Translations under genes and position numbers: made by a program
Shown here: piece by piece, positions 36,813 through 47,739 of the stretch
Layout: each line of letters begins with the position of its first letter
Numbering within the stretch: the stretch's first letter is position 1
The notes under the pieces: generated by a model
Databases searched by the model: none
Told to the model about the DNA's origin: nothing
Seen by the model: the letters and a program-made list of their open reading frames with translations, nothing else
Assembly (NCBI GenBank): GCA_038503035.1
Contig: JAVSML010024327.1
Span: 305,644-369,643, forward strand
DNA from: Crocodylus rhombifer
Taxonomy: Eukaryota > Chordata > Crocodylia > Crocodylidae
Length of the DNA stretch: 64,000 nucleotides
Direction of reading: 5' to 3'

Positions 36813-38406
36813 CTGGAAAAAAAAAGAAAAAGACAGAAGAAAATACATCTGTATAAATCAGAAAAATAATTGTTATTACTGACTCTCTAGAGAGCAGGGT
36901 TACAGACAGTGGAAACAGACAAACAAATAAAATACATTTCTCTAAATTTATAGGAATGAATGCAAGAAAGGACTTGATTGTTTAAATAGGTGCACAGATG
37001 ACCAAAAACAGCTGTTCAACGAAGGGAATATACTGATTATAAAGGATTAATTTTATTCATGTAGTTATTACTTGTAAGACGAGTCATATACAGTGACTGA
37101 CCAATTATGTATAAGAACATGAAATCCTACTTGAAAGAACCAGTTCTTGGAAGGAATAAGTTTGTTGAACTAAAACAGGATCATCTTTTGCTTTGATATT
37201 CCAAGCTCTTAATTTTTTCACTTTTATCATATTTAACTCATCTTCTTTGATATCTCATTCTATTATTTCAAAGAACAACAGGCGTATAATAGAATTTAAT
37301 ACTACCAATGTGTGTTCTTAGACAAGTCTGATGCTGCAACTTCTGAACTTATAACAGCATCAGATTTTGTTCGTGGCAACCTTAGTATTTCTTTTCCTGA
37401 CACGCTAGGCAAAATGTCAAAGGTCTGAATCCAAGTTATAAAAATCTCCCTTCTAAAAATTAACAAACTAGTGCAGCTATAGTCATCATTCACCAGGGTA
37501 AAAAGTTGTATGTGATGCAACAAAAGGTTTTTAAGGTGAACATTTAACTGTTATGCTGGGATGTGAGCACAAGTGATTCTAATTAAAGCTTTGGGCACAG
37601 AGAGTTGCGAGCATTCAAAAGCAGACTTCTTTGGTATAATCCCCTCTCTCATGCTTGGGTTTGGTAATGACTACAAGGCTTTGCTCAGTGATTTCTACCT
37701 CTACACATACTTTGGCAAATAAGCTAAAGATCTTGATTGAACTTTATGGATCCAGTTTTCTTTGCGAGCCTGTTTGGTTGGACTCTTCAAGTAGGTCTTA
37801 AAATTTTCTGGAACAAGTTTAGATTCACAAACATATTTTGCTGATGTAAATGAAGAGGCCTCTTAACATAATAACATTATGCAGTAGCTATGCTTACTGT
37901 ACTGCATGCATTATTCGAAGCACGTTCAATACGTTCCTGATGCAGAACTGTTTGTACTGGTTCATCCAATCATCCTCTATCAAATGTGTCCTCCAGTGTT
38001 ATCAAATCAACACACACACACATACATATTTGTTGAACAAATATGGCTTGGGAACCCTCTGCCTGAATCTGAAAATCCGATTTTTCTATGGGGTTTGTGT
38101 TCTCTCTGGAAAATGAATAATGTAAACCTTACTACTTTTCTATCGTTCTCTATCAGAGAAAAGACTCCATTACCTAGTTAGCTCAGATTATACCGATGTT
38201 AATCAAATTTTGGCATATAACATTAATTCTCAAATGCAAGAGCGTAAGTAAACAGAGCCAGGAATGGAGTAGGACAGTTCAATGTTGAGTTTATAGGCTA
38301 TACAGCCTTTAAAAAATTCTTTTTTCAAAGCAGGATCACGCACATAACATTTTTTTTATGGTTTATTGTTTGTCAGATAAGACGAAGTACATATATAAGT
38401 ACCTAC
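36813..38406. other. No gene; between candidate exons A and B
   Basis: AT-rich, with a short CACACACACA run near 38010. It would be intron if the candidate exons are used. Confidence 0.35.
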
Positions 38407-38465
38407 CACAGCGTCAACAGATGTGGGCTTTCGTTCTCCTTGCTCCTCAAGACGTATAGTGTTTC
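38407..38465 (-). other. Candidate alternative KHDRBS3 exon A (59 nt)
   Basis: On the minus strand the acceptor tract TTTTCTCTTGTCAG lies directly before 38465, and a donor GTG|GTAGGT follows 38407. Like the penultimate exon it is 59 nt long. Joined to the penultimate exon (phase 1) it stays open, completing Gly and then reading NTIRLEEQGERKPTSVDAV, and it ends on a codon boundary. It lies about 1.4 kb downstream of the normal stop codon, so it would be used only if the last coding exon were skipped. Splice-site quality and phase are seen in the sequence; use as an exon is inference. It could instead be part of a minus-strand non-coding transcript or a chance match. Confidence 0.4.
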
Positions 38466-39364
38466 CTGACAAGAGAAAAGATCTTTTTTACTGAATACAG
38501 AAGACTAAAATATACACTAAAATAAACAATATTAGACTACAATTAAAAGACTTAAACTAAATTATTAAGGAAAAGCTTTAGATAACATTTGTAATGTTTA
38601 AATACTGGTCTCTGTTACTAGAATTTATGTAAAAATAATGTATTACAAACTAGTGGTTATGGTGTTTTACATTTGTTTAATAGGGAATAGTTTGCCCAAA
38701 TTAAACTAAGCTAAGGTTTTTTAGATTACTAAAACAAATTAAAAGTTTTAAAGTGAGAATTTAGGTGATCTTAAAACCTTTCTAAAATCTACAATGAAAC
38801 TTTCTAATTTGTATCCTCCCTGTTTTTATTGGTTATATTAAGATAAATTGAGATTAAAATCTTATTTGATTTATTTACCTTTGCAAATGAAGACCGTTTT
38901 AAGGGTTACACATCCTCTGCCTCTGACGAAAGCGACCTCAATTAGTCAAGTCAGAAAGTCTTTAAAAGCTTTGTGTTTATTGCTTCCAGCACGGAGCGAG
39001 GTGGTCATTAAGGTACCAAAATTCTCATAAAAATTCCAAAGTTGCACTAGTGAAAAAATGCTCAACAAGATGAAAACTAGTCACATCTTTTTCAGAAAAT
39101 TCATTAGCTATTTTAAACCATTTTTAACAAAGATTTTGTTTTAATGTGGCACTCAAACAGATCCATACCATTTGGATACTTTAAACAGCATTTAAATCTA
39201 CTGTGAGTACATAAATGTACATTTAGGTTTATACCAGTTTTAAAAGCTGTACAGTGTTTAGTGTGAGCCTTTTATCTTGATCGTTGTGTTAAAAGAATTT
39301 CTCCCTGTTTACTACTATTTATGAAGGTTTATTGTAAAATAAAGCATAACATTACTCTCACACA

Positions 39365-39899
39365 GTGATTTTCTTTCAAAAGTTTATTTAGTATCAAGCA
39401 AGAGTAAACTTTGCTTAACACTACAGAACATTTCAAGACTTAAGTTACAAAATACCACATTATTTGCATTTGTAATCTGCTTCCCTTTTTACGCATGTTT
39501 GCAAAGAGAAAAACTAGCAAATGGTTGAAAGATAAAACTAAAAGAACTAAACTGTTGAAAACCTTTAAATAAAAGGTTACGCTTATATTAAAAGAATGGA
39601 TTAACATATTTAGTAAACCTATTTTTTGTTTAACACTAGTTAATCAAAGGTTATTTTTGATCACCTATTTTTCAAATACAGTTTGGAAATAACAAAGTTC
39701 TCTCTCTCTCTCTTTTTTTTTTTTAAACATATCATTATGCCCAGGTTGTTCTTTCGTCAAAATAGTTTAAATTCAGTCCATCCATTCAGATATTTAAGCA
39801 CTTTGATTTAATAAAAAGGGAGTGTTCATAGAAAAAATTACTTTGAACAGTATACAGGACTGGTGGAGATTGGGTATTTCACAACATCAGACAGTACAA
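39365..39899 (-). other. KHDRBS3: KHDRBS3 3' UTR (proximal)
   Basis: AT-rich sequence directly after the KHDRBS3 stop codon. It runs to a canonical AATAAA (minus strand, 39383-39388), and a second AATAAA lies at 39328-39333. No splice site is needed between stop and signal. The end given assumes cleavage 10-25 nt past the first signal; use of the second would extend the UTR to about 39310. The stretch contains several A/U-rich runs and a (CT)n/T tract at 39700-39724. No long frame or repeat was recognised in it. Confidence 0.7.
39383..39388 (-). promoter_or_regulatory. Polyadenylation signal AATAAA
   Basis: TTTATT on the plus strand reads AATAAA on the minus strand, about 510 nt after the KHDRBS3 stop. 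A second copy at 39328-39333 could serve as an alternative. Confidence 0.6.
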
Positions 39900-39991
39900 T
39901 CAGTATCTGGCATATGGCTGGTCTCTGTAGACTCCCTTTGTTGTCCTTGCTGAAGGTGTCTTGTGTCTCGAGTTGGTCCATTCTTCTTGCC
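39900..39991 (-). CDS. KHDRBS3: KHDRBS3 last coding exon with stop codon
   Basis: On the minus strand TTTTAG precedes the exon. Its first two bases complete the Gly codon left open by the exon at 44153-44211, and 29 further codons follow to TGA at 39900-39902. The peptide starts [11 protein letters not shown] and ends [12 protein letters not shown], the family C-terminus. In Sam68 the equivalent tail (R..P.R..KG.YR..PYGRY) acts as nuclear localisation signal, so the same role is inferred here. The usual PYGRY reads PYARY (GCC instead of a Gly codon), and the segment before it reads TPSARTTKG where mammals, as I recall, have APSARTAKG. The frame is intact and the phase fits. The intron to the previous exon is 39992-44152, about 4.2 kb. 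Confidence 0.93.
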
Positions 39992-42900
39992 CTAAAAGGA
40001 AGGAAAAACATCATTAGATTCTTCTCAATATTCTGTGTGTCGTTGTTCTTATTATATCTATCCATCCATCTTTAGTTTAATTTTGGAGTCCAGTGCGGGT
40101 GAGGTTTTTGAGCTGAAAGATGTCAAGGCCGAAATCCAACACTGATAAAAAATGCTCTGTTATAATACAAGCTGGGGAGAACAGGCCTGCATTGCTCGTC
40201 CAACGTGCCTCAATACAGTGATATGGAGTAGGTGTAAGAAAGTTCAGGAACCTGTAACATTCAGTCAGGCTTCTCTGCTGACACTATCAACCTGAAGTAC
40301 CAGCTACGACAGCAGATTGTAATATGGACACTTAAGAAGAAGTAGAGTGATAATGCTACCCAGGCAAGTGAACAGCGATCAGAAGAACTTCTTTGTGTTG
40401 ATTCCAATTTGGGCTTAATTTGAACTGGCAGGCTACAAGTGAAAAGTTTCAGATTACACTACAAATGCCCATGGCTTCCCTTTTGAAAACAGAACCCAAC
40501 CAAAAAAAAAAGAGAAAAGAGGATTTCACAGTAAAAATTATACTTTCTGTTCAGCGCAAGAATTAGAGGCAGTTGGGCTGTCAGAAGTCTTTTTAAAGCT
40601 GAGGAGATTGTTATCATCACTTGTAATAAAAAGTAATTAGCACACAAATAGGGATTTTTATTATGTTGGATGACTCCCATGCACACAATACTGAGCTGTT
40701 AAATACATGTATGTTAACACCCTGGACCAAATAAAAAAAAAAAAAAAAAATCAGACACGTACTGTGCTAGATATTGTGCAAACACGTGGGAACATGCAGT
40801 CCCTCTTCCCAGGTGCTAATTAACTAAATACCTGCAACTCTAAACATAAGATAATACTTAATATGATGCAACAAAGGTCAGACTCCTAACGTATTTAGGC
40901 ATTCTTGTTTCCTTCCAGTTGGGTATGTTTATGTAATGCACAATTCAGTACGAGCCCAATGAAATAGTGATGTGCTGGGGAAGGCCTAGCTGTTTCAGTA
41001 CCAGGCAAAGCTTTTTTGTGCTTATGCTAGAACAGAACTGGGTGTCAGTACACTCAGCTACTGTGTATAGCCATACAAGTCCACCATTTTGATTAATACC
41101 TTTGTGTACGCATGTAAAGGAAGATTAAGTCATACTGTCAATAGCAGGATACTTAAGCACACTGAGGCACCCGACTGGATCACTGTCCTAAGTGAAAATC
41201 AAGGACACCTATTCAGCAAATCTGCATCTTGGTCCTCTTGACCATTTTTCTTCTCTCAATCTCACCAGCTCCTATACCCCTGGCCCTTCAGTAGACTGTC
41301 TACAAGAGTATTCACACAGTTCGTTTTGTGCCAGCAAATATTATTATGTACTTATGGAGGTTCACTCTTGGAGGCTGTCATAAACTGAATTCTTATTAAT
41401 GCAATTTGGTTTCACTCACTATCATTACCGGGGGGGAGGGGGGCAGCATGTAAATGGGACTCCTAGTTAAAGGTTGGCTGCCTAACTTTGGGGGCCTTTA
41501 TTTAAAAAAAAAATTATACATCTATATCTATGAATATGATTGTTAATTGCAATATGTGAAGAAAGATACTTTACTAGAAAGAAAACCGTAATGGGCTTTT
41601 TCTATAAATTGTTTATATATGCCATTCAGTAATACCTCTAAAACAAATAACAGGCAATTGATTTTTTCTGGGTATAAAACCCATACATGCCACTTCATTT
41701 CCAAATTAGGAGGAATGAATCTTTAAAAGGTGAAAAATACAATTAGCAAAGGTAAAATATGCAACTGTCTTACTGAATGAGTAAAATATAGCAAAAATGC
41801 AGCTGATAGTAGTATTGTCAACAGTTCTCAGTGAGGAAAAGGAGATACCCGCAGCTGAGGGTCAGCCCCATGCAGAAAATAACATGGCTATGTATGCTTC
41901 TGTACAATTTAGCTACGAGAGAATTGGAGCCCTTTTGTATGCAGAGGTTTAAAGCCACTGATTCAGGAATGTGCAAGTCAGGGCTGCAAAGAATTACATT
42001 AACCCTGCCTGACTTCGGGAGACACTAGGGTCCAAGACACACCTCCCTCTTCTGCTCATGGCTGGCCTGTGCATCCCCATGTGTAGAGGGCTGGCTGCTT
42101 TGAATACTGACCAAAATGTGCTTAGGGGTTTCTCTTCAAGGTACCAGAGCCCCAGGCAGGTGCGCTGTCTCTTTGAATCCCACCACTGAATGCTCAGCCC
42201 AAATTCACATGCACCGCAGCTCTGTGACTAGGAAAGAGACTTAATGAATCAGGGTCTAAGTCTCGAGTGCATTACCAAATAGAAAAATCATCAGATTTAA
42301 GTCCAAAGGCTCAATAAGTGTTAACAAAATTGTACCCTCATCCAGTTATTGACACTGGGTAGCTTGGAAGCTGCTGGGGCAAAAGATAGATCAGATTCCA
42401 ACTACAAATGGTTAATTTTAAGGTTGAAATATACAGTGATTTAAGCTACACAGTCCACAGAGACACATTTAAAGTGCTGTGAGGGGAAAAAAGTTTGAAG
42501 TGACTTCCCCTTCATGTAATCATCCAATCAATGATTTTCCCTCGAGCTGCCTTGCATCAGTTTTGAGACGACGACAACATGCAGCAAACCTATGCTCAGA
42601 GCATTTATTATGACAAACAAAGTGGTTGAGGTCATCACTGCTTCAGGCAGGAGACACTGCAAAACAGATTTCAAGAGATGCACCACAGAATCCTTTCACT
42701 TATGTTCAAAAAAAAGTCACAGCATCCATTGACCAGAATCATGATTCACTTGTATCATTTACTACCAATTTGGAAGTTAATTTTCTCGACTGATCTAAGA
42801 GTACATTTCCCTGATCTCTAAGCAATGATTATCCCTTAAGCAAAGGTGGCTCTTAATTGTGCTTCAGGCTTCTAATCCATTAGCTGTTCTTCTAATTAAA

Positions 42901-44152
42901 CCTATCACTACTGCACTTCTGGCTTGAATAATGCAATCCTTAATATAAGCATATGCTTTTTTGTTTTATTAGGCATTATTTTGTCCTCATGCAAGTACCC
43001 CAGGGCCCTCATGTCTATTACCTACCTAAAATACTTTTATAACCTTTACATAATGACTCCCTACTTGATTTCACACAGCACTGGAGTTGGGAAGTGAATT
43101 AACATCAAAAGACTATAAACCAAGTCTGAAATGTGCTCATATAGGCAGATTCAACAAGGACTTGAGCGTATACATATTCCACTGACTTCAGTGGCAGCTA
43201 GGAAATGCTTAATGTTGTGCATGTGCTTAAGTGCTCCACTGAACTAAGGGCATACAGTCTAACTGTGTCACCTTTAATCTCAGATTACTGTACTCTAAAG
43301 TAGAGATGCCTTGTTTGGGGCCAAGTGGGAAATCTGAGTAAAAGTGGCAGAATCCTGCATGGAGCATTTACTTTTACTGACAGCAATTAAATCAACTCTA
43401 TATTCCTATTCTCAGTAACCACAAGTTTACAGAAAGTGGGACTGTGCCGGTGGAGGCACCCATGGAGGTTCATAGATTCATAGATGCTAGGGTCGGAAGG
43501 GACCTCAATAGATCATCGAGTCCGACCCCCTGCATAAGCAGGAAAGAGTGCTGGGCCTACATTACCCCAGCTAGATACACATCCAACCTTCTCTTGAATA
43601 CCCCCAGGGTAGGGGAGAGCACCACCTCCCTTGGGAGCCCGTTCCAGACCTTGGCCACTCGAACTGTGAAGAAGTTCCTCCTAATATCTAATCTAAATCT
43701 GCTCTCCTCTAGCTTGTGGCCATTATTTCTTGTAACCCCCGGGGGCGCCTTGGTGAATAAATACTCACCAATTCCCTTCTGTGCCCCCCTGACGAACTTA
43801 TAGGCAGCCACCAGGTCGCCTCTCAACCTTCTCTTGCGGAGGCTGAAAAGGTCCAGTTTCTCTAATCTCTCCTCATAGGGCTTGGCCTGCAGGCCCTTAA
43901 CCATACGAGTGGCCCTTCTCTGGACCCTCTCCAGGTTATCCGCATCCTTCTTGAAGTGCGGCGCCCAGAATTGCACGCAGTACTCCAGCTGCGGTCTGAC
44001 CAGCGCCCGATAGAGGGGAAGTATCACCTCCTTGGACCTATTTGTCATGCATCTGCTGATACTACTGATATAGGAATATGAAAACCCATTTATATTTATT
44101 TTTCCCTGAATTGTTAACAACCTTTAATAGCTCTACAAGTGAAGCTACTCAC
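39992..44152 (-). other. KHDRBS3: KHDRBS3 last intron
   Basis: GTGAGT at its 5' end (44152) and TTTTAG at its 3' end (39992) define it. It is AT-rich and about 4.16 kb long. It holds a same-strand CR1 (43467-44062) next to the donor and a poly-A/T tract near 40733-40750. The rest, 40000-43466, shows no further gene or recognisable repeat. Confidence 0.85.
43467..44062 (-). mobile_element. CR1 LINE, 5'-truncated 3' end in KHDRBS3 intron
   Basis: The CR1 3' end (TTCATAGATTCATAGATGC then GGTCGGAAGGGACCT on the plus strand) starts at 43467. On the minus strand an open frame covers the reverse-transcriptase C-terminal region with the CR1 hallmarks RSKEVILPLY, LVRPQLEYCVQFWAPHFKKD, LERVQRRATRM and LPREVV. 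Similarity stops near 44062, giving a 5'-truncated copy of about 600 bp. This stretch of frame has no stop, so it is among the younger copies here. It sits in gene-sense orientation 90 bp from the donor of the exon at 44153-44211. Confidence 0.93.
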
Positions 44153-44211
44153 CATAAGAATCGTACGTCTCCTCACTAAGTCCGTGCCCATAGTCATAGT
44201 AGTCAGCTCCG
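44153..44211 (-). CDS. KHDRBS3: KHDRBS3 penultimate coding exon (59 nt)
   Basis: Read on the minus strand, a pyrimidine-rich tract ending in TTGCAG precedes the exon and GTGAGT follows it. The 59 nt hold the last base of a split codon, 19 whole codons reading [19 protein letters not shown], and the first base of a Gly codon. This Tyr/Gly-rich segment is recognisable as the C-terminal tail of KHDRBS3 (T-STAR/SLM2), and the [11 protein letters not shown] form separates it from Sam68 (KHDRBS1). The family are nuclear STAR proteins that bind U/A-rich RNA through a KH/QUA domain and regulate alternative splicing; the Tyr-rich tail is a phosphorylation and protein-interaction region. The KH domain is encoded upstream, beyond the right edge of the window. 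A CR1 ends about 90 bp downstream of the donor site. Identity rests on recognition of the peptide, not on a database search. Confidence 0.93.
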
Positions 44212-44689
44212 CTGCAAGGAGAGAGAGACACACAAATAATGCAGTTAAAAACTGAGTGAGGCAGCTTCTCTTAAATCATAACTACTCAGAGAGGAAAGCC
44301 TGAAGAAGGACAGCATGTCTCCAGCAGAGAAACAGCATCCCTATGTAGCCTACTGGCTACTTGGTTAGCCCCTATTTGCTCATTGAACAAGACTGGCCGA
44401 ATAAAATGTTAGATGCCACTGCTTCGCGGAGGATTGCTTTACTGAGGTCTCAAGCTACAATTGTGGACACTTAAATCAAGCCTTCAACATTGGATAGGTC
44501 TTGAAACAAAGAACAATCTCCTCAAAAGCAATTCACAATACCAGTTTTTTCCTGCACTTCCCTTGCCATTATTTCATAGAAGTGGTTGAATAAATACTCT
44601 CTCAAATATCACAACCTTATGGTGAATTGTCTGAAATTGCTGTACATAGATTTCCAAGTAATCCTCACAGCTGCTCCACTCCTTCCCTG

Positions 44690-44860
44690 GTGAGAAGCAA
44701 ACCACTAGCTCAGTGTAGAGCTGGGGAGGTCAGGAGGCTAAATGATTTTGCAGGGTCACAGAACAATCAAGTATCAGCCCCGGGTATTGAACCCAGTTCC
44801 TGTGGTTTGCAAGTGAACAGTTAAACCAATTATCCATAGACCCACAAGGCAAATCAATTG
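44690..44860 (-). mobile_element. MIR SINE in KHDRBS3 intron
   Basis: On the minus strand: TTGGTTTAACTGTTCACTTG, then GGAACTGGGTTCAATACCCG (B-box), TGTTCTGTGACCCTGCAAAA and TCATTTAGCCTCCTGACC, in MIR order. This explains the tRNA-like look of the stretch; no cloverleaf forms. Confidence 0.75.
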
Positions 44861-45114
44861 GCCTTTGCATCTTTGTTTCTTATTTCAGAAGTGGACCTAC
44901 TAAAAATACCTTGCCCTTTGGCTGGCACACTGGGAACAAAATCAGGATCACCTACTGTTAATAATAATAATCTCTCCAGCCTAAACTAAAATAACCCCTG
45001 CCAAATCCATAAATGGGGTCCAAAAAAGGACAAAATTTATGCTCCCCAGTGGGCTATAGGTTTCCTTTAGAAAGATAAAGCTCCTTCCAAGTCTCTGAGC
45101 TATTCAAAGGCCAT

Positions 45115-45168
45115 GTGAGCTGGACTCGATGATCTCTCGAGGTCTCTTCCAGCCCTAATGTCTATGAA
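45115..45168 (+). mobile_element. CR1 3'-tail fragment
   Basis: TGGACTCGATGATCTCTCGA followed by GGTCTCTTCCAGCCCTAATG and ending CTATGAAA is the CR1 3' end; only about 55 bp are recognisable. Confidence 0.75.
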
Positions 45169-47039
45169 ATAACATACTTGGAAGTGAAACGGGGATGGGC
45201 AGTGCTAGAAGTGGAAGTTCCCTAAAGTACAAGCTAAAGGGCGGTAGAAGACTGCTCTAGCCGAGGACTGCAGGAGACTTGAACCCGGGTGGATGGAATA
45301 ATAGGAGGAAATGCATAACACTGAACAGTAGGTAGATTTGCACATGGATTGAAGCAATTTTTTTTGAGAGGTATTAAGACTTTGGTCACTGTTTCATGAC
45401 ACGTATCTATAATTTAAAGAAATAAAAGAATTCATAGAAAAATGCAGTATGAAGTTTATTTTGAAGGGACAGTATGCACCAATATTGCTGTGGTTTATAT
45501 ATAGGAACTGTAGCTGTGTATCACCTTTTTTATGAGCAATTAGAAAAATGCCAGCAAATTCCAGCTGCATATGTTTGCAGGATATTAAGCAACAAGAGTT
45601 ATCCTTTAAATACCTAATGGGAAGTCACAACAAGTTAGTAACTCAATACAGATCTCAAAAAAGGAACGCATGACCAAATGGAAAGTCAGCTACAAGCTGC
45701 TACACCAAGACCTTGCCATTCTTGGACAAAGAAGTGTCATCTCAACTTGTGTCAGCTAGTGTGGTAACTAACCAGATAAAACCCTAGCGAAGATAAGCTC
45801 ATACCTTTAAAATAACTTAGCAGGTGCAGATAATTCCAGAGCTTTATGTTCTTCTTTCATGCAATATTTGTATTGCAATGCCATCCAACTCCAAGACAAA
45901 ACTACAGGCCTGAGTGAGCATCTGAGTCTTCAGTTACTCACGTAATAAGAGTTGTCAAATTCTGGCAAACGGTCTAAACCAAAAGTGTGAAAAAAAAACC
46001 TCTGGCAGATGTGCAGCCATAAATGCAGACAAATGAGTGTTTTCTTGCTAGACTAAAGCTTAGCAGATGAAAAAAAAAAAAAAAAACTAACGTCTGTACT
46101 GTGAAAATCAGAGGAACCAGATTAGATCTACAATTCACCTACAATTTGTTAGCCTGAGTGATGCCGACCAGCATAACAAAGATCAAAACTTGAAGCATAA
46201 AAAAGTAGTATAATTTTGTTCTGTAACAGTTCAGTGATAAAACAATCTTAGTTTTGACAACCAAGAACTTTAAACTGACGTCTGCTATCATTTCCTACCG
46301 TGTCTGATTATTTACTGTAAGAGTGTCATCAAGTTAAGTGGCCTACAGCAGCTGAGCCCCATGCCTATACCTGTCAATCCTGTCAGAATTACTTCTGCAG
46401 TGTTTCATTTCACAGACCTAAGTGTCTATTAAACAAAGAATGACTCACATTTTGTGGCATGTAAACTGCAAAACCAATACATATTGTAAGGAAGAAAAAT
46501 CACTTATTTACATTGAAAGTATAACCAAATCTATCTGTATTAGCTGACAGACTCTTCAACATGAATAATCTTGTGAAAAATATGTTATAATGTAAAGTAC
46601 TGCAAGCTGCTCAGTGAGGTACAATGCTGTTTCCCTTTCTTGCACCCCTGCAATCTTGCACTCAAAAAATAAAACCACCCCCCGCCTCCAAAAAAAACAA
46701 AACAAAACAAAAAAAAAACCAAATTCCCCTCCTCCCAAAAGCCTTGCAATGTAGGCTTCTGTCAGAACTTGACTATTTTAAACAAACTTGACAATTTACA
46801 GAAGATAGCAACTGAAAAAGTATGTGACCCAGCAAACAGATCATACACACAGGGAAGCCTGGGAAACGGGGAAAAAACAAGGAACATTTCTCAGACTCTT
46901 TTCACACCTGTCAGTAAGTACATAATGAAAACAGTGCTCAGCTTCTAAAACTAAGAACAGACTTTATCTTAAAAAGTTCCATGTTTCTCTGCTCCAGAAC
47001 CTTCTGTCTTTATGATGTGGAGCAAAACATGATATAAGC

Positions 47040-47731
47040 TAGGGCTGTGCACCAATTTGATTCAGAGGAGGTTTGGCCCGATTTGGCCACTGAACCTGAG
47101 TTCTAATTAAATCAGAAGCCTCCGATCCGATTTGGAGAGATTTGACCATTCGGCCGTAGACGCTGCTTTATTTGTTTTTACTATGTACCTCAAGGTACTC
47201 AGCGCTGCTCGTGAATGCTGCAATGGTGGGGCAGATGGAGCGTCACACGGGGATGTGTGGGGGGCTCCCCTACATACTTAGCGGTGGATCTGGAAGTGAA
47301 CCAGAAATATTTCTGGTTCGCTTCCAGGTCCGCTGCAGAACGCATGGAGGACCCCTGCGCCCCGGCGACTAGTGTCTTCTGGGTCTGGGGGCACACCCAG
47401 GTTCCCCCCCCCCCGCAGCCGATTGCTGAGTTGGGGGGGTGCGGTCCACCGTGCAGGGATCTGCCCATGCTCCTGTGGGACGCTCCATCCACCCCACCAC
47501 CTCAGCTTTCATGAGCTGTGCCTGGTACCTTGAGGTACATAGAAAACCCCCCCCACATAAAGCTGTGTCTATGGTTGAATCGCTGATTCTCCAAATCAGA
47601 ACTGAATCTTTGGATTCAGATTTGGCTGAACTGAAAAAAATTGGGATAGTGATCCGAATCAACAAATTGAATCACCGTCCCCTGAATCAGGCCAAATCTG
47701 AATCAAATGCTGCCTGCTTCACACACCCCTA
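47040..47731. mobile_element. Foldback hAT-like element with perfect 8-bp duplication
   Basis: 692 bp with ends TAGGGCTGTGC and TGTGTGAAGCAGG.. (inverted at the right, ending CACACCCCTA). It is bounded by the identical 8-mer ATATAAGC (47032-47039 and 47732-47739). Further inverted pairs lie inside: GATTTGGCC near the left against GGCCAAATC near the right, ACCTCAAGGTAC against GTACCTTGAGGT, and GATGGAGCGTC against GACGCTCCATC. A local palindrome is centred near 47308 (GAACCAGAAATATTTCTGGTTC interrupted by none). No coding frame for a transposase. Confidence 0.85.
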
Positions 47732-47739
47732 ATATAAGC

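Noticed and set aside
44740..44840. tRNA-like B-box sequence as a tRNA gene
   Set aside because: The order of head, core and tail fits a MIR SINE, and no cloverleaf can be drawn.
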